Shown here: positions 13,501 to 21,170 of the stretch, in pieces | Layout of the letters: every line of letters begins with the position of its first letter | Numbering within the stretch: the first letter of the stretch is position 1 | From: Pseudo-nitzschia pungens | Lineage: Eukaryota > Bacillariophyta > Bacillariophyceae > Bacillariales > Bacillariaceae | Direction: 5' to 3' | Assembly: GCA_037355855.1 (NCBI GenBank) | Contig: CM074760.1 | Span: forward strand, 5,200,501-5,264,500 | DNA: 64,000 nucleotides | Notes under the pieces: generated by a model | The model's database searches: none | Told to the model about the DNA's origin: nothing | Seen by the model: the letters and a program-made list of their open reading frames with translations, nothing else | Program-made: the position numbers and the translations under genes

Positions 13501-14057
13501 CTTCCTCCTCTGAAGTCCCAAGCGCAAATCCATCTGCACTACCGAGTAATATGCCCAGCTTATTACCCAGCAAGACACCAAGCCTCACTCCTTCTTTCTC
13601 TGAAGTTCCAAGCGCAGATCCATCTGCAGCACCGAGTAATATGCCCAGCTCATTGCCCAGCAAAACACCAAGTTTCGCTCCTTCTTTCTCTGAAGTTCCA
13701 AGCGGGAGTCCATCTGCAGTACCCAGCCAACCACCGTCTATCAGACCGAGTGATATGCCAAGCTCATTGCCTAGCAAGACACCAAGCACTACCCCTTCTT
13801 TCTCCAAAGTCCCAAGCATGAATCCATCTGCAGCTCCGAGCCAATGGCCATCGGATACGCCGTCAGACCAACCAAGCGGAATCCCTAGCAGCTTACCGAG
13901 TACGGATCCAAGTCACTTCCCAAGCAATATGCCGTCTGTCGTTCCGAGTGTAAGCGCGTCTCCATCCAATAGTCCAACTGAAAGTCTCGATCCAAGCCCC
14001 GCTCCTAGTAATTCTCCGAGCACGAGTTTAGAGCCGACATTACTTGTGTTGGTTTGA
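4512..14057 (+). CDS. Giant PT/PS-repeat membrane-anchored surface protein with seven ~136-aa domain copies
   Basis: A single open frame of about 3,181 aa. I chose ATG 4512 because it starts directly before a hydrophobic signal or anchor segment (LSTFIVGSVLLF); an in-frame ATG at 4470 would add 14 residues. Order: anchor (about 1-30); acidic, Asn/Asp-rich stretch (to about 420); Ser/Gln/Arg-rich linker; PT-rich repeats (about 583-705); seven tandem copies of a ~136-aa domain (about 708-1646); and Pro-Ser repeats (PSxxPS) to the end, including twelve 64/66-aa higher-order units. Each domain copy has three conserved Cys (near ACSTLASY, GGCTRT and LVCELPG) and an NRT glycosylation sequon. I do not recognise this domain. 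PT/PS-rich proteins are common at diatom surfaces and in secreted adhesives or wall matrices; a surface or extracellular role is inferred. The C-terminus is short (TLLVLV) and a further exon cannot be excluded. It converges with EB1. Confidence 0.85.
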   Translation: MAPNPLSRAFLSTFIVGSVLLFTKFRFFPVIDTDGNGRAENDRWLIPSSAQARTNDERIETDHSETHVGLRHGSKKRIADVKRLVESLFSGDNEIEDGSSAPTRNERKRAVETNGIDNNKDSNSDEQYKEESNTAGIDGDMPTDRIQGRPDTERHPTETQQLLRKGLRKSSDLDKTYGNRDTNFGKSEEGIDESPDNDAHDRSDGNHSRYDKNHLTLHNNDNKVAKEHAEKITSSIGMGEKTVGMEDFIAIEANEYDDEGGFSAEKNEYHFYNNQYNSMEQNDLGIVDAVSEDPMMSEKNGDDKPVNNNLIFGDDETDDFYGDDDNNDNLNGKTDEFNDTSRGIMQKHNFDTDSDENFESNHNDNDNDIIFHGIWVEDDDDSSEDDLYDDDGTRYAEQQDTIDPSLLEGKDQRNRDLLRANWRWGTTYSYGSSEGSHTLPRTSQQNAQRSRQSSRGRSSQQSSGNSRPPPRSRSSQQSGSSQIISRPPPSRSSQQNGNFGSSYRSPPILWFQDPNPTYAARPWNYRPATPTYVGPPSQPRYNFWSMWNGGNSGNSYNANPIKVPREIYDPYSNDKVFIPLNPTAVPSSAPTGPTGEPSQTPTRGPSEKPTPRPTRSPTKRPTRRPSVEPTPRPTRSPTKPPTRGPTRTPTIRPTRTPTRRPTPRPTRTPTVRPTQNPTRSPTLRPTRNPTRDPTPKPIPYPSSSSDLVLQTALAQTATFGQANDAYVKAAEAILGFTFSDNGAIGGTKFIPITRTVTCSTLASYPFAGIADGGCTRTDIKITTNQPGVDVYVFRRKLLDAIQAGTFTVEVNRTNRINALVCELPGINQSPVSAPSPSFYPTTSTSLVFNTAKAALSSLSDSNAAYLQASESILGFTFNQMGAIGRTTFSTDTSSLACSTLASYPFAGVADGGCTRTVIRLTTNEPGVDVYTFRRKLMDAIQAGTFTVEVNRTNRINALVCELPGINPSPVSAPNFYPTTSTSLVFNTAKAMQSSLSDSNAAYLQASESILGFTFNQMGAIGRTTFSTDTSSLACSTLASYPFAGVADGGCTRTVIRLTTNEPGVDVYTLRRKLMDAIQAGTFTVEVNRTNRINALVCELPGINPSPVSAPNFYPTTSTSLVFNTAKAMQSSLSDSNAAYLQASESILGFTFNQMGAIGRTTFSTDTSSLACSTLASYPFAGMADGGCTRTVIRLTTNEPGVDVYTLRRKLMDAIQAGTFTVEVNRTNRINALVCELPGVNPVPSPTPYNPTYTTSLIFNTAKAMQSSMIDENAAYLQASESILGFTFNQMGAIGRTTFSTDTSSVACSTLASYPFAGVADGGCTRTVIRLTTNEPGVDVYTLRRKLMDAIQAGTFTVEVNRTNRINALVCELPGVNPVPSPTPYNPTYTTSLIFNTAKAMQSSMIDENAAYLQASESILGFTFNQMGAIGRTTFSTDTSSVACSTLASYPFAGVADGGCTRTVIRLTTNEPGVDVYTLRRKLMDAIQAGTFTVEVNRTNRINALVCELPGVNPVPSPTPYNPTYTTSLIFNTAKAMQSSMIDENAAYLQASESILGFTFNQMGAIGRTTFSTDTSSVACSTLASYPFAGVADGGCTRTVIQLTTNELGVDVYNFRKRLLDAIQMGIFTVEVNRTNRIIALVCELSGTKRPSETPSAKPSKSPSVEPTLFPSSAPSPVPSSIPSEMPSATPSSFPSALPSAVPSALPSETPSETPSEVPSVMHSEIPSILPSSEPSVFPSLEPSFSPSSLQSKPPSTLSSHSPSKEPSVSPSYSSAPTTSNAPSTMPSHSSVPSASEVPSYRPSHSGMPSTTNSPSTITEEPSVMPSMLPSIVVSNAPSSISDEQSVVPSHVPSLSSMPSTSNAPSTMPSLSSAPTVSNAPTFISEEPSVAPSMLPSSVPSTKPSITSEQPSVAPSHLPSLSSMPSTSNAPSTMPSLSSAPTVSNAPTFISEEPSVAPSMLPSSVPSPSITSEQPSVAPSHLPSLSSMPSTSNAPSTMPSLSSAPTVSNAPTFISEEPSIAPSMLPSNVPSTKPIITSEQPSVAPSHLPSLSSMPSTSNAPSTMPSLSSAPTESNAPTFISEEPSIAPSMLPSSVPSPSITSEQPSVVPSHLPSLSSMPSTSNAPSTMPSLSSAPTVSNAPTFISEEPSVPPSMLPSSVPSPSITSEQPSVAPSHLPSLSSMPSTSNAPSTMPSLSSAPTVSNVPTFISEEPSVAPSMLPSNVPSTKPIITSEQPSVAPSHLPSLSSMPSTSNAPSTMPSLSSAPTVSNAPTFISEEPSIAPSMLPSSVPSPSITSEQPSVAPSHLPSLSSMPSTSNAPSTMPSLSSAPTVSNVPTFISEEPSVAPSMLPSSVPSPSITSEQPSVAPSHLPSLSSMPSTSNAPSTMPSHSSAPTVSNAPTFISKEPSVAPSIPPSNVPSTKPSITSEQPSVAPSHLPSLSSMPSTSNAPSTMPSHSSAPTVSNAPTFISEEPSIAPSMPPSNVPSTKPSITSEQPSVAPSHLPSLSSMPSTSNAPSTMPSHSSAPTVSNAPTFISEEPSIAPSMPPSSVPSTKPSITSEQPSVAPSHLPSLSSMPSTSNAPSTMPSHSSAPTVSNAPTFISEEPSIAPSMPPSNVPSTKPSITSEQPSVAPSHLPSLSSIPTASHSPSDISEEPSTVPSIAPSQSNIPTASIAPTVISEDPSIVPSTVPSHSSIPTTSHEPSFVPSHSSMPSSSNAPSIISNAPSVARSIAPSSSVVPSANPSAVPSHSPSDRHSDVPSSFPSMRPSLAPSFSEVPSANPSAAPSQSPSIRPSVVPSSLPSMRPSISLFPSDGPSVIPSTVPSHSPSDRHSDVPSSLPSETPSITPSFSESPSVIPSRSPSDMPSSLPSETPSVAPSSSEVPSANPSSSPSDMPSSLPSTTPSLAPSSSEVPSVSPSAVLSQQPSISPSDMPSSLPSKTPSLAPSANPSALPSYIPSSLPSTTPSLAPSSSEVPSANPSALPSNMPSSLPSETPSLAPSSSEVPSANPSALPSNMPSLLPSKTPSLTPSFSEVPSADPSAAPSNMPSSLPSKTPSFAPSFSEVPSGSPSAVPSQPPSIRPSDMPSSLPSKTPSTTPSFSKVPSMNPSAAPSQWPSDTPSDQPSGIPSSLPSTDPSHFPSNMPSVVPSVSASPSNSPTESLDPSPAPSNSPSTSLEPTLLVLV
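6259..6612 (+). repeat. PTRxPT coding repeat
   Basis: Degenerate 12-base repeats inside the giant gene encode RPTRxPT, TPRPTR and similar words. They form a stiff, basic, probably O-glycosylated linker between the acidic N-terminal region and the first ~136-aa domain. Arg is enriched here but nearly absent from the later PS region, so the two linkers differ in charge. Confidence 0.8.
6628..9450 (+). repeat. Seven tandem 408/411-bp coding repeats
   Basis: Seven head-to-tail copies of one domain-coding unit. Anchors at the LGFTF codons lie near 6714, 7131, 7542, 7953, 8361, 8769 and 9177, so spacing is 411 or 408 bp after the first. Copy 1 is the most diverged. Copies 3 and 4 are nearly identical, as are 5, 6 and 7, although copy 7 diverges at its 3' end. 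The spacer changes from a VSAPNFYPTT type to a VPSPTPYNPT type between copies 4 and 5. This pattern suggests recent unequal exchange or gene conversion. Confidence 0.95.
10133..12420 (+). repeat. Twelve 192/198-bp higher-order units in the Pro-Ser region
   Basis: A minisatellite inside the coding region. The FISEEPS codons recur at about 10151, 10349, 10541, 10739, 10931, 11123, 11321, 11513, 11705, 11903, 12101 and 12299. Spacing alternates between 198 and 192 bp because of a 6-base difference (STKPSI versus SPSI type). All units keep the reading frame. Early units use a MPSLSSAP variant and late ones MPSHSSAP, so the array expanded in blocks. Confidence 0.95.
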
Positions 14058-14992
14058 GGGGCGAAGCTTGAAGCAAACCAGAGAAATGGGATTTGGTATT
14101 TATCACGGGAAGTCGGCTCTGGTCTACTGGGTGGAGTCGGGTCTTGGACACGATGGACTTTGACTTGTAGTGGACAACTCTTCAAGTCGAAGGAATATCA
14201 TCTGATCCTTGCAAGGCCAGCGAGTCTTCGACATACTGATGTATCTTTTCATATAACGGTCGAGGGGATCACAACTGTTGCATATAATAACTCCCGTGCA
14301 AAACAATGCAATACCATACAATAATTTTAATGTGATAATAAATAAATACGTAACTCATGAATTATTATACTTCTGCCAACTTGTTACGCTCTAGGATGAA
14401 TCCAATTGCTTCTCTTCTTACTTCCAATTAACTGCCTCGTTTCGAATGGCTGGCGTGGCATCACCTTGATTCATAGGCCCAAGTGAACAGTCGTCGTCTC
14501 GACAACTTGGGGAGTTTCGTGTTAGTTTCCATCGTGTATCGAGTTTGAATCCTTGCTATGCATTTGAAGAGATGAACGGACAAAAGTACAAATGAAGCGT
14601 TCGCGTGCTATTGACACATATCGTTTCAACTGTGAACGAGGCACCACGATTCATCGAAGCAAATAAGGACGTGATGCTTCAACACCACTTTGCTTTTCGC
14701 TACTTCTATGGAGAATCATGTTCTTTACTGAACAAGTGTTGTTCTATCCAGAACAAAGTCGCCGATTCCATTCCATTCCTACAACCATTACAGTTTTGAT
14801 TGTACCAATGAATGATGAGAAGAATTAAATAATTACCGGTTTAGAAAGTTAATGTAACGTTTCTTGTCCGGAATCGATCTGGGAAAATACATGCTACCGG
14901 CAAGAGAACGATGGATCGAAGTTCAGTATGACAAATTCCTGTCGAGGAACATTTCAAAAAATAAAAATGATCAGCTGAGAGTGCTTCTCTTT
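14058..14992. other. Convergent intergenic spacer
   Basis: Spacer between the giant gene and EB1, which point toward each other. No protein or RNA gene is supported. It should contain both 3' UTRs; AATAAATAAAT-like text near 14337-14347 could supply a polyadenylation signal for the upstream gene. Confidence 0.5.
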
Positions 14993-16443
14993 TTATTCGA
15001 CAGGCGTTGCGGTATCATCTGCAAAAAGCTCATCAGACTCTTCGAATTCTGCCACTGGGCTAGCATCGACATCATCCTTTTCAGGATTGTCTTGTGAGAC
15101 TGCTGGAACAATTTCTCCATCTTCGCCAATGACAACTTCGTCCTCTGCTGTGGCATAGAGTACTTTGAACAAGCTTTCGACAATATCTTCCTTCTCACAG
15201 CCTTCCCAATCTTGATCCTGTTTGATTTGTAAAAAGAGTTCGATGCTTCTTAGCTTTCCAAAGTAAAAATCTCTTTCTTTTTCAATTTCGGTGACAGCAG
15301 ATTCCAGCTCGGTGACTTGTCTCTCTAATTCTGCGTTCTTGGCCACAAGCATCGAGTCGGGCTCGGTCTTCGCTCTGCTGCTTGCAGCTTTAGAAGTTGT
15401 GTCGGTGCGAGCCGGCTGCGCTTTGTTTTCCGATGCCCTTAGCGGTTTTTTCGTCGCCGGTGCCGGCCTTTGGGGACGAGTGGTTGCCCTGGGCCTTGGA
15501 GCGGCACTGGATCTCGTTGGCCTGGATGCCCCACCCTTTGACGTCATCTTACTCATCGTCTCATTGTACTTCTTTCCACCTTTTCCCCTAGCTCGAACAG
15601 CTGCACCATCGTACTCTTCACGATAGGCACCCGACTGATCGTAAAATGCTTTCAGCCACTGACAGAACTCGAGGTTGTCTTTTGTTTTTGAACCATTTTT
15701 TAGTTCGCAAAGTGAGGCAGAAACATTGTCGCTGAGTGTTGGGAATGCTGTAGACGCGATCGTGTATCATAGTTGTTGCGGAATCACTTTGCAAGCGGCA
15801 GCGCTCATTCGTAGTAATGGCTCATTGTACGTCTCAACGAAATAATATCGAACTCTAATCGTTTTCGCTCACCTTGATATTTCGCACGGATCAATTTAGG
15901 GACATCAACATGGCGCTGGACGTTGTTCTTTCCGAATGCTGCCTGGAGTAGTTTGTAATTGGCGACGAATTCGTAATCGGATCTGATGCAATCGTTGCGA
16001 GCAAGAAAGGCGGGCGAATTGAATTTTTGCAACGAAAACGAAAAGAATCGTGAGGTGACAACACAATGTGTACATGTTGGAGACCGTTCGGTTTTTGCGA
16101 GAACCGAAAGGCACTGTTCTGGTGATTTCTTTCGAGCCCGGTGCAGTTGAGCATGAGAAATAGGGATCCATTCGAAACCTTTCGCTGTCTCTTCCTTTTG
16201 TGCCTTTTGCAAACTGTCGAGCGTTTTTATTACGGACCTGGCTTCCCAATTGACTCTCGACATTGGAACGCTGCCGGGAAAGATGTATTCCGTTAGTTGA
16301 CAGGCAACGGCTCCCGTCGCTGTTTGTTCGATCTTCGTCAGCTGCAGACCCAACAGATCGTTGAAAAACGAGATAAGCTCCTGTCTCCCAACAAAGTAAG
16401 CATTGTCCATCATGCCGACGACATTGTCTCCGGATCGTGTCAT
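14993..16443 (-). CDS. EB1-family microtubule plus-end binding protein
   Basis: EB1/MAPRE proteins bind the GTP-cap lattice of growing microtubule plus ends and recruit other tip factors. Three exons by my reading: 16443-16238, 15982-15873 and 15678-14993, giving 333 aa. The exon phases agree. The first intron (255 nt) uses an unusual GTCCGT donor; the second (194 nt) has GTGAGC. Exons 1-2 and the start of exon 3 rebuild the calponin-homology domain: LTKIEQ, a GAVACQ segment, FPGSVP, NYKLLQAAF, then KYQDNLEFCQWLKAF across the second junction. Exon 3 continues with a basic Pro/Ala/Arg linker and the EB-homology coiled coil with ERDFYFGKLRSIE. The C-terminus is acidic but ends ATPVE, without the EEY/F tail that animal EB proteins use to bind CAP-Gly domains. 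The first intron has no stop and is a multiple of three, so its retention would stay in frame. Confidence 0.9.
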
Positions 16444-17974
16444 TTTTGTTCTTTTTTGTCCCTGAACGAAGAATGTAACTTTGCTATCTGGCCTTTAATA
16501 ACGAGATTTACGGTAAGTGTCGAGACTGGGGTTGTCCAACGTAGAGGCAGGGAGATCCAAATACTTTGGTCAAAATGGTAATTACGAAAGATTGATTGTC
16601 ATTCGATATGTGTGTACCGTATGTGCCACTTTCTACCTGGTGATACCCCTACCGGTACGAGTACGAGTACGAGTACGAGTACTCGAGGAGTAAGATCTCA
16701 CCGTGTTTATGTTGTTTCCGGTGATTTTTCCAACGTTTTTCTGTTCGGGTTAAATTCAAATTTCAAAGAGAGCGGCAACGGCAATTCAAACTCGTGATTG
16801 AACTTGGCCAGTAAATTTCTTTTTGATTATTACGGCGAAGAATAAAAGTAACTTCGTAAGGTTACGAAATAAGGTTCCCCGGTACGGTACCGTACGAGAA
16901 ACGTTACACGGTAAGATTAACCCACCCTAGTTGCAGTTTTGAAATACTCGTAAAACCTCACTGGTAAGTAACTTACGAAGTACCTTTGTCGTATCCATGT
17001 GTACATTCATCAGGACATCTATTATTGATACAAGACAGCGCTTGCAGGGCTAGACACAAGGTGTATTGATTTGGTCATCTTTTACTAGTGCTGGCAAAAA
17101 TGGATTATTTTGGTGATATGCAACAACAAGAAGTGGGGGGTGATCATTGTGCTTGTTTGTGAAATCTAGTTGCATCGTACTACTACTACTACTACTACTA
17201 CTAGGTGCAGAGATTTCCTCACTAGCTTGTAAGAAGGGGCTCCGGACCTTCTTCTTCTACACTTCCCAAAGCTATTTGTTTGTTAAATTTCTTCTATGCC
17301 TATGGAGTGGCTTTAACTATCAGGTTGCTGAGACAGTTGCAATCACATGATATGTTGATGCCTGACAGGAAAAAATGAATAACCCTTGCTGCTGTTTAAA
17401 ATGAGAGAGAACAATGAACTCTTTTGTCTTGAAATGAGAAAAGTTAGTATGACAATTTGTGTGATGGAAGTTGGGGTAGGACACATGTTCAGATCTAAGG
17501 CCAGCTCACAGTTCTGTCCAGCAATCATACAAATCTGGTAAAATACACAAGAAGATCTTATTGAACAAGAATTTTCTGCTGGCACTGATACTGTATGTAG
17601 CTCTATCAGTGCAATAGATGCCTATGATCACACCTAGCACTTTCTTTGGCACCCTCAATAGGTCCCAGTGCTAAAGAAGGAACAGAGTGATGCCAGTGAT
17701 TGCAGTTATGAAGTAATCATCTGGACATTGGCAACCCATATTGACTGCGGTTCGTGGGTTAAAACAGCAGCAACCTGCTATTAGTAGCAGAACATCTTTG
17801 GCAACAATCTATTTCCATATTAATTTCTTACTTGTGGTAACAGCATGACTATTTTAAGACACGCTAGGTATGGAGGTCCAGGCCAAACAGATGTAGGGGC
17901 TTGGCACTTTCCTGCACCACCATATTTTTCTCATGGGTTGCTATGTAAATGTGGGGAAAAGATGTTGACTGAAA
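16444..17974. other. Gene-free region with GAGTAC and ACT microsatellites
   Basis: No supported gene. A GAGTAC repeat lies at about 16655-16685 and an ACT-triplet run at about 17178-17203. Between 16850 and 16990 there are many CGTAAGGTTACG-like and GGTACGGTACCG-like words, a pattern that recurs in other spacers of the window. From about 17040 onward the base composition changes to a smoother AT-rich text that may be decayed repeat DNA. Confidence 0.5.
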
Positions 17975-18022
17975 AAAATTCTAAAAGGGATTCTGACGCT
18001 CTCCCAACTGAGCTATCAAGGC
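17975..18022 (-). repeat. tRNA 5'-half fragment (box A), possible SINE head
   Basis: Reading leftward from 18022 the strand shows a tRNA-like acceptor strand (GCCTTGA), a perfect box A (TAGCTCAGTTGG), the closing D-stem GAGC and the start of an anticodon stem (TCAGA). After that the similarity stops: no matching 3' anticodon stem, T arm or box B (GGTTCGA-type) is visible in the next 100 bases. It is therefore a truncated tRNA copy or the 5' head of a tRNA-derived SINE, not a functional tRNA. Confidence 0.6.
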
Positions 18023-18352
18023 AACACTTGTATGCTACTGCGAAAGCCAAATTTTGGATTATAAAAAAATGAACTTTACCGACGTGTTAAATTGCGACAA
18101 TACAAATCAAACAAATACGAAGTAAGTTAATACCGGTACATAGAAACTAGAAACACAAAATAATAAATAATAATGATTCGAGACAATCATTAGAGTTTCC
18201 ATTTTGAGTTGTTTCATTGCAACAAACAAGGGAGATATGTAACGGAATAGTAACATGTGGTAAAGAATTATCTATCTTAAAACTTTTTCTTATTTCACGA
18301 CTCTCCACCAGACAGGAAATGATATCCTTTTCAATCACAATCACAATCACAA

Positions 18353-20197
18353 TCACGAATGACGACGACCTGCAGAGATGCAGTTCTTATTATTTTCTAG
18401 AAGAATCCGCAACCGTCCCAAACTTGTCGTCACTTGATCCACATACCCCGCAACAGATGGAAAAAAACATTGACTCACACTGGATATCACTGAACAACCG
18501 AAAATTTTTGCTATCGACAAAGGCTCCTCATTGTCGTCATCACGAGTAAGCCTGACCCGGTCTACAATTCGAATTCTGCCACCATCACTGTCCGCACCAT
18601 CTGATGATACAAAAATAGAGTGGGATGCATAAATCCCACCATGAAAAGGGCCGATGGTGAGGGAAATATGGCCACGTCTACGCTCCGTGAAAATTGTCAC
18701 TCTTCCGTATGATGCACATCCCAGGCTCTCAAGAACATTCTGCCCAAGGCCCAGAATAGAAGTGAAAGTACCGGACGGAGATTCTAGCGTTGAAGTTGTT
18801 GCTTCGATCCACTCGCCTTCATATTCTCTTGTCCTTTCCTCACCATCACCAGAACTTATAATTTGCCCCATGTTACTTCTCATTTCATCCACTGTTGTAT
18901 TCGAATACGAGTTACTGTTGCTATTCGACGTCACAATAAGTGTCCCTACCGGGTCGCACCAAAGACTTAGCAACTCCGTATTGCTTATAACTTCGATCAC
19001 ATCATCCACTGTACATCGTGAATTCTCTGCCAGAGAAAGAGAAACCTCGAATGAATCATCACTCTCAATGTTTGTTTGAATGTTTGCAATGGTTCGGTTC
19101 AATCCCCAATTCTCATGATTTTGTTGGAAAGAGTTGTTCGAAGAAAGCAGGCACGTGATATCTTGTTGATTTGATTTGGTGCAATCTGAACTGGATCCAG
19201 TGACCCTGGTCAAAAGAGGTGCGTCAAGCTCCCGATTTGGTATGTTCGACCCGCGACCGAGTAAATGTAGTTTACGCCACCATGCACGATCCTTTATCGT
19301 TCTACCTTCTACTGCTCTGGTGTTGGATGAAGAATTGTACTCCGTCGCAGCTGAAATCAAGGCGCCGGTCTCAAATCCTTGATTTTCCAGCAGGGGAGAT
19401 AATCGCGCATTCGGTTCCCATTGTGTCAAATTTGAAGTCGCCATCCGAGACTGTCCGAGCTGTGTGTCAGAGTCATCAGCGGCCCTCATCAGTTCCGAAA
19501 ATCCAATTGAACTCGAACTTTCTTGAGGTTGCGAAATGATCGCATGATTACTATCATAGAGCGATTGGCGACTCCTTCCATTATTTTCGTGATTGTTGGT
19601 ACAATATTCGTCGTCGTCAGGAATTCGGTTACCTTCTGTCGGATCGCACGGAATACTATTTACGGATGCCGCAGAAAAAAATGATGACATTTGAATTGAA
19701 ACCATACTGGAAGGCAACATTGTTGACGTACATGGAATCTGATAATTGATTGATTTTGTTACATCCGTGCCAGACGGAATCACCCCCGAGCAGCAACTCA
19801 TTGCATCTGTCGTGTCAGATTCTACGAGATCAGGTGGCGATGAAGGCAACGATTTTTTTGAAATTGGTGTTATCACTGAGTGTTTTAGGTTGGATTGACT
19901 GGAGTTCAATTCCAAACACGCGGTGCCTGATTGAATCGGGTCTGACTTTGAGTCGCCTTCAGAAAATTCATGAAATCGATCGTGACGGTTACGTTCCTCA
20001 CTCGAAGGGAAGTGTTCCTCGATAGCAAATGGAAGGGATTCCTTTTCCGTGCGACATAAAGACTCGACGCTTGCATTACTATTGCATTGATTCATGATGA
20101 ACGCACTTTTACAGATCTGCAAAATAATCTCGCGTCGATGTTCGAGTTCTAAGGACTGGCGGGTCTCCGTTTGTACTGTACAAAACGATTGATTCAA
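18353..20197 (-). CDS. Unknown protein, 614 aa, Ser-rich with conserved C-terminal domain
   Basis: Single open frame; the start at 20197 is the first ATG, with a second in-frame Met about 34 residues later. The N-terminal two thirds is low-complexity (Ser, Asn, Thr, Asp), probably disordered. The last ~220 residues look folded. There is a VDDVIEVISNTELLSLWCDPV segment (from about residue 387), a Ser/Asn linker, then REYEGEWIEATTS and a run of alternating hydrophobic strands with VTIFTERRRGHISL and HGGIYASHSIFV. A strand-rich pattern following a WCDP motif weakly suggests a START/SRPBCC-like ligand-binding fold, but this is inference. No signal peptide or membrane segment is seen. The role is unknown. 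Confidence 0.7.
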   Translation of the reverse strand: MNQSFCTVQTETRQSLELEHRREIILQICKSAFIMNQCNSNASVESLCRTEKESLPFAIEEHFPSSEERNRHDRFHEFSEGDSKSDPIQSGTACLELNSSQSNLKHSVITPISKKSLPSSPPDLVESDTTDAMSCCSGVIPSGTDVTKSINYQIPCTSTMLPSSMVSIQMSSFFSAASVNSIPCDPTEGNRIPDDDEYCTNNHENNGRSRQSLYDSNHAIISQPQESSSSIGFSELMRAADDSDTQLGQSRMATSNLTQWEPNARLSPLLENQGFETGALISAATEYNSSSNTRAVEGRTIKDRAWWRKLHLLGRGSNIPNRELDAPLLTRVTGSSSDCTKSNQQDITCLLSSNNSFQQNHENWGLNRTIANIQTNIESDDSFEVSLSLAENSRCTVDDVIEVISNTELLSLWCDPVGTLIVTSNSNSNSYSNTTVDEMRSNMGQIISSGDGEERTREYEGEWIEATTSTLESPSGTFTSILGLGQNVLESLGCASYGRVTIFTERRRGHISLTIGPFHGGIYASHSIFVSSDGADSDGGRIRIVDRVRLTRDDDNEEPLSIAKIFGCSVISSVSQCFFPSVAGYVDQVTTSLGRLRILLENNKNCISAGRRHS

Positions 20198-21170
20198 TCA
20201 CTTGCTCTCCTCTAATTCTCCAGACAGCAATGCGCTGTGCTTGCGGTCATACAACTCGAGACAGCAATGTGCTTTGCTTGCACTCGTGACACAATGTTGC
20301 TTCCGTGATGGCTGAAAGTTTTGGTTCGTACAACCATAAAAACTACATGCCGGTATGGAAGGTCGGAAGGAAGAATAATTTGGTTGTCACCGGTGAAGGG
20401 TGGGTGTGGGGTTGAGGCGGTGTCTGGTTGACGCCACTTCTGAATGTACTTCGTATCATACAAGTAATTATTGTCGTTTTGGCGAACGGACTTGCGACAA
20501 AATTTATTTGTGTGGATAGCGGGACTTAAACCCAAAGCAGACATCTTAATGGTTATTTTACGGTTAGAAGCTTAAATCAAAGAAGCACACATCATTCCAG
20601 GACATGGTTCTTCTGTTCGCTTCTTCGTCAAAGTTCTAAAGTTTCTGGGTTTCACATACGTACGTACATATCATTGTTCTCACTCTAGAGGGATACGTGG
20701 CCTTCCATTACATTGCCAGAATGAATTATGCGAAGTAGTAGTAAGGTTTTATTAAGCTCACAGATTTGGATCCAGTTCCGAATTCTAGGTCTCGTAAGTT
20801 AACTTACTCTTGGGTGTAAGATTTACCGTAACCTTACTTTACACCATCACCAAGGATGATTGATTCATTCGATTCATTCATCCCCGAACAATCCAAGAAA
20901 GAAAGAGTTGAATACGGTAACCTCATGGTGAGGTTGACTAACCAGTGAAAAACTAAAATGAAGCACATTTTGGTGACAGCATATCATCTCTTATATTTTT
21001 GCTTCTTTTATAGTGGTGGATTGACATAATATTTGATAAAACACTCCCTGCCAGTTGCTCAGCAAATTTCAAAGAATGATCACTTGGTGCGGGTAGTAGT
21101 AGGAGGAGTACTATGGTATGTTGATTATTCACCACCACCTTCTTCTTCCAAGATGCTAAAGCTATTGTGT

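Noticed and set aside
12404..13819. Long minus-strand frames (305 and 150 codons) rich in LGNELG repeats
   Set aside because: Antisense shadows of the Pro-Ser repeats; no independent start or domain.
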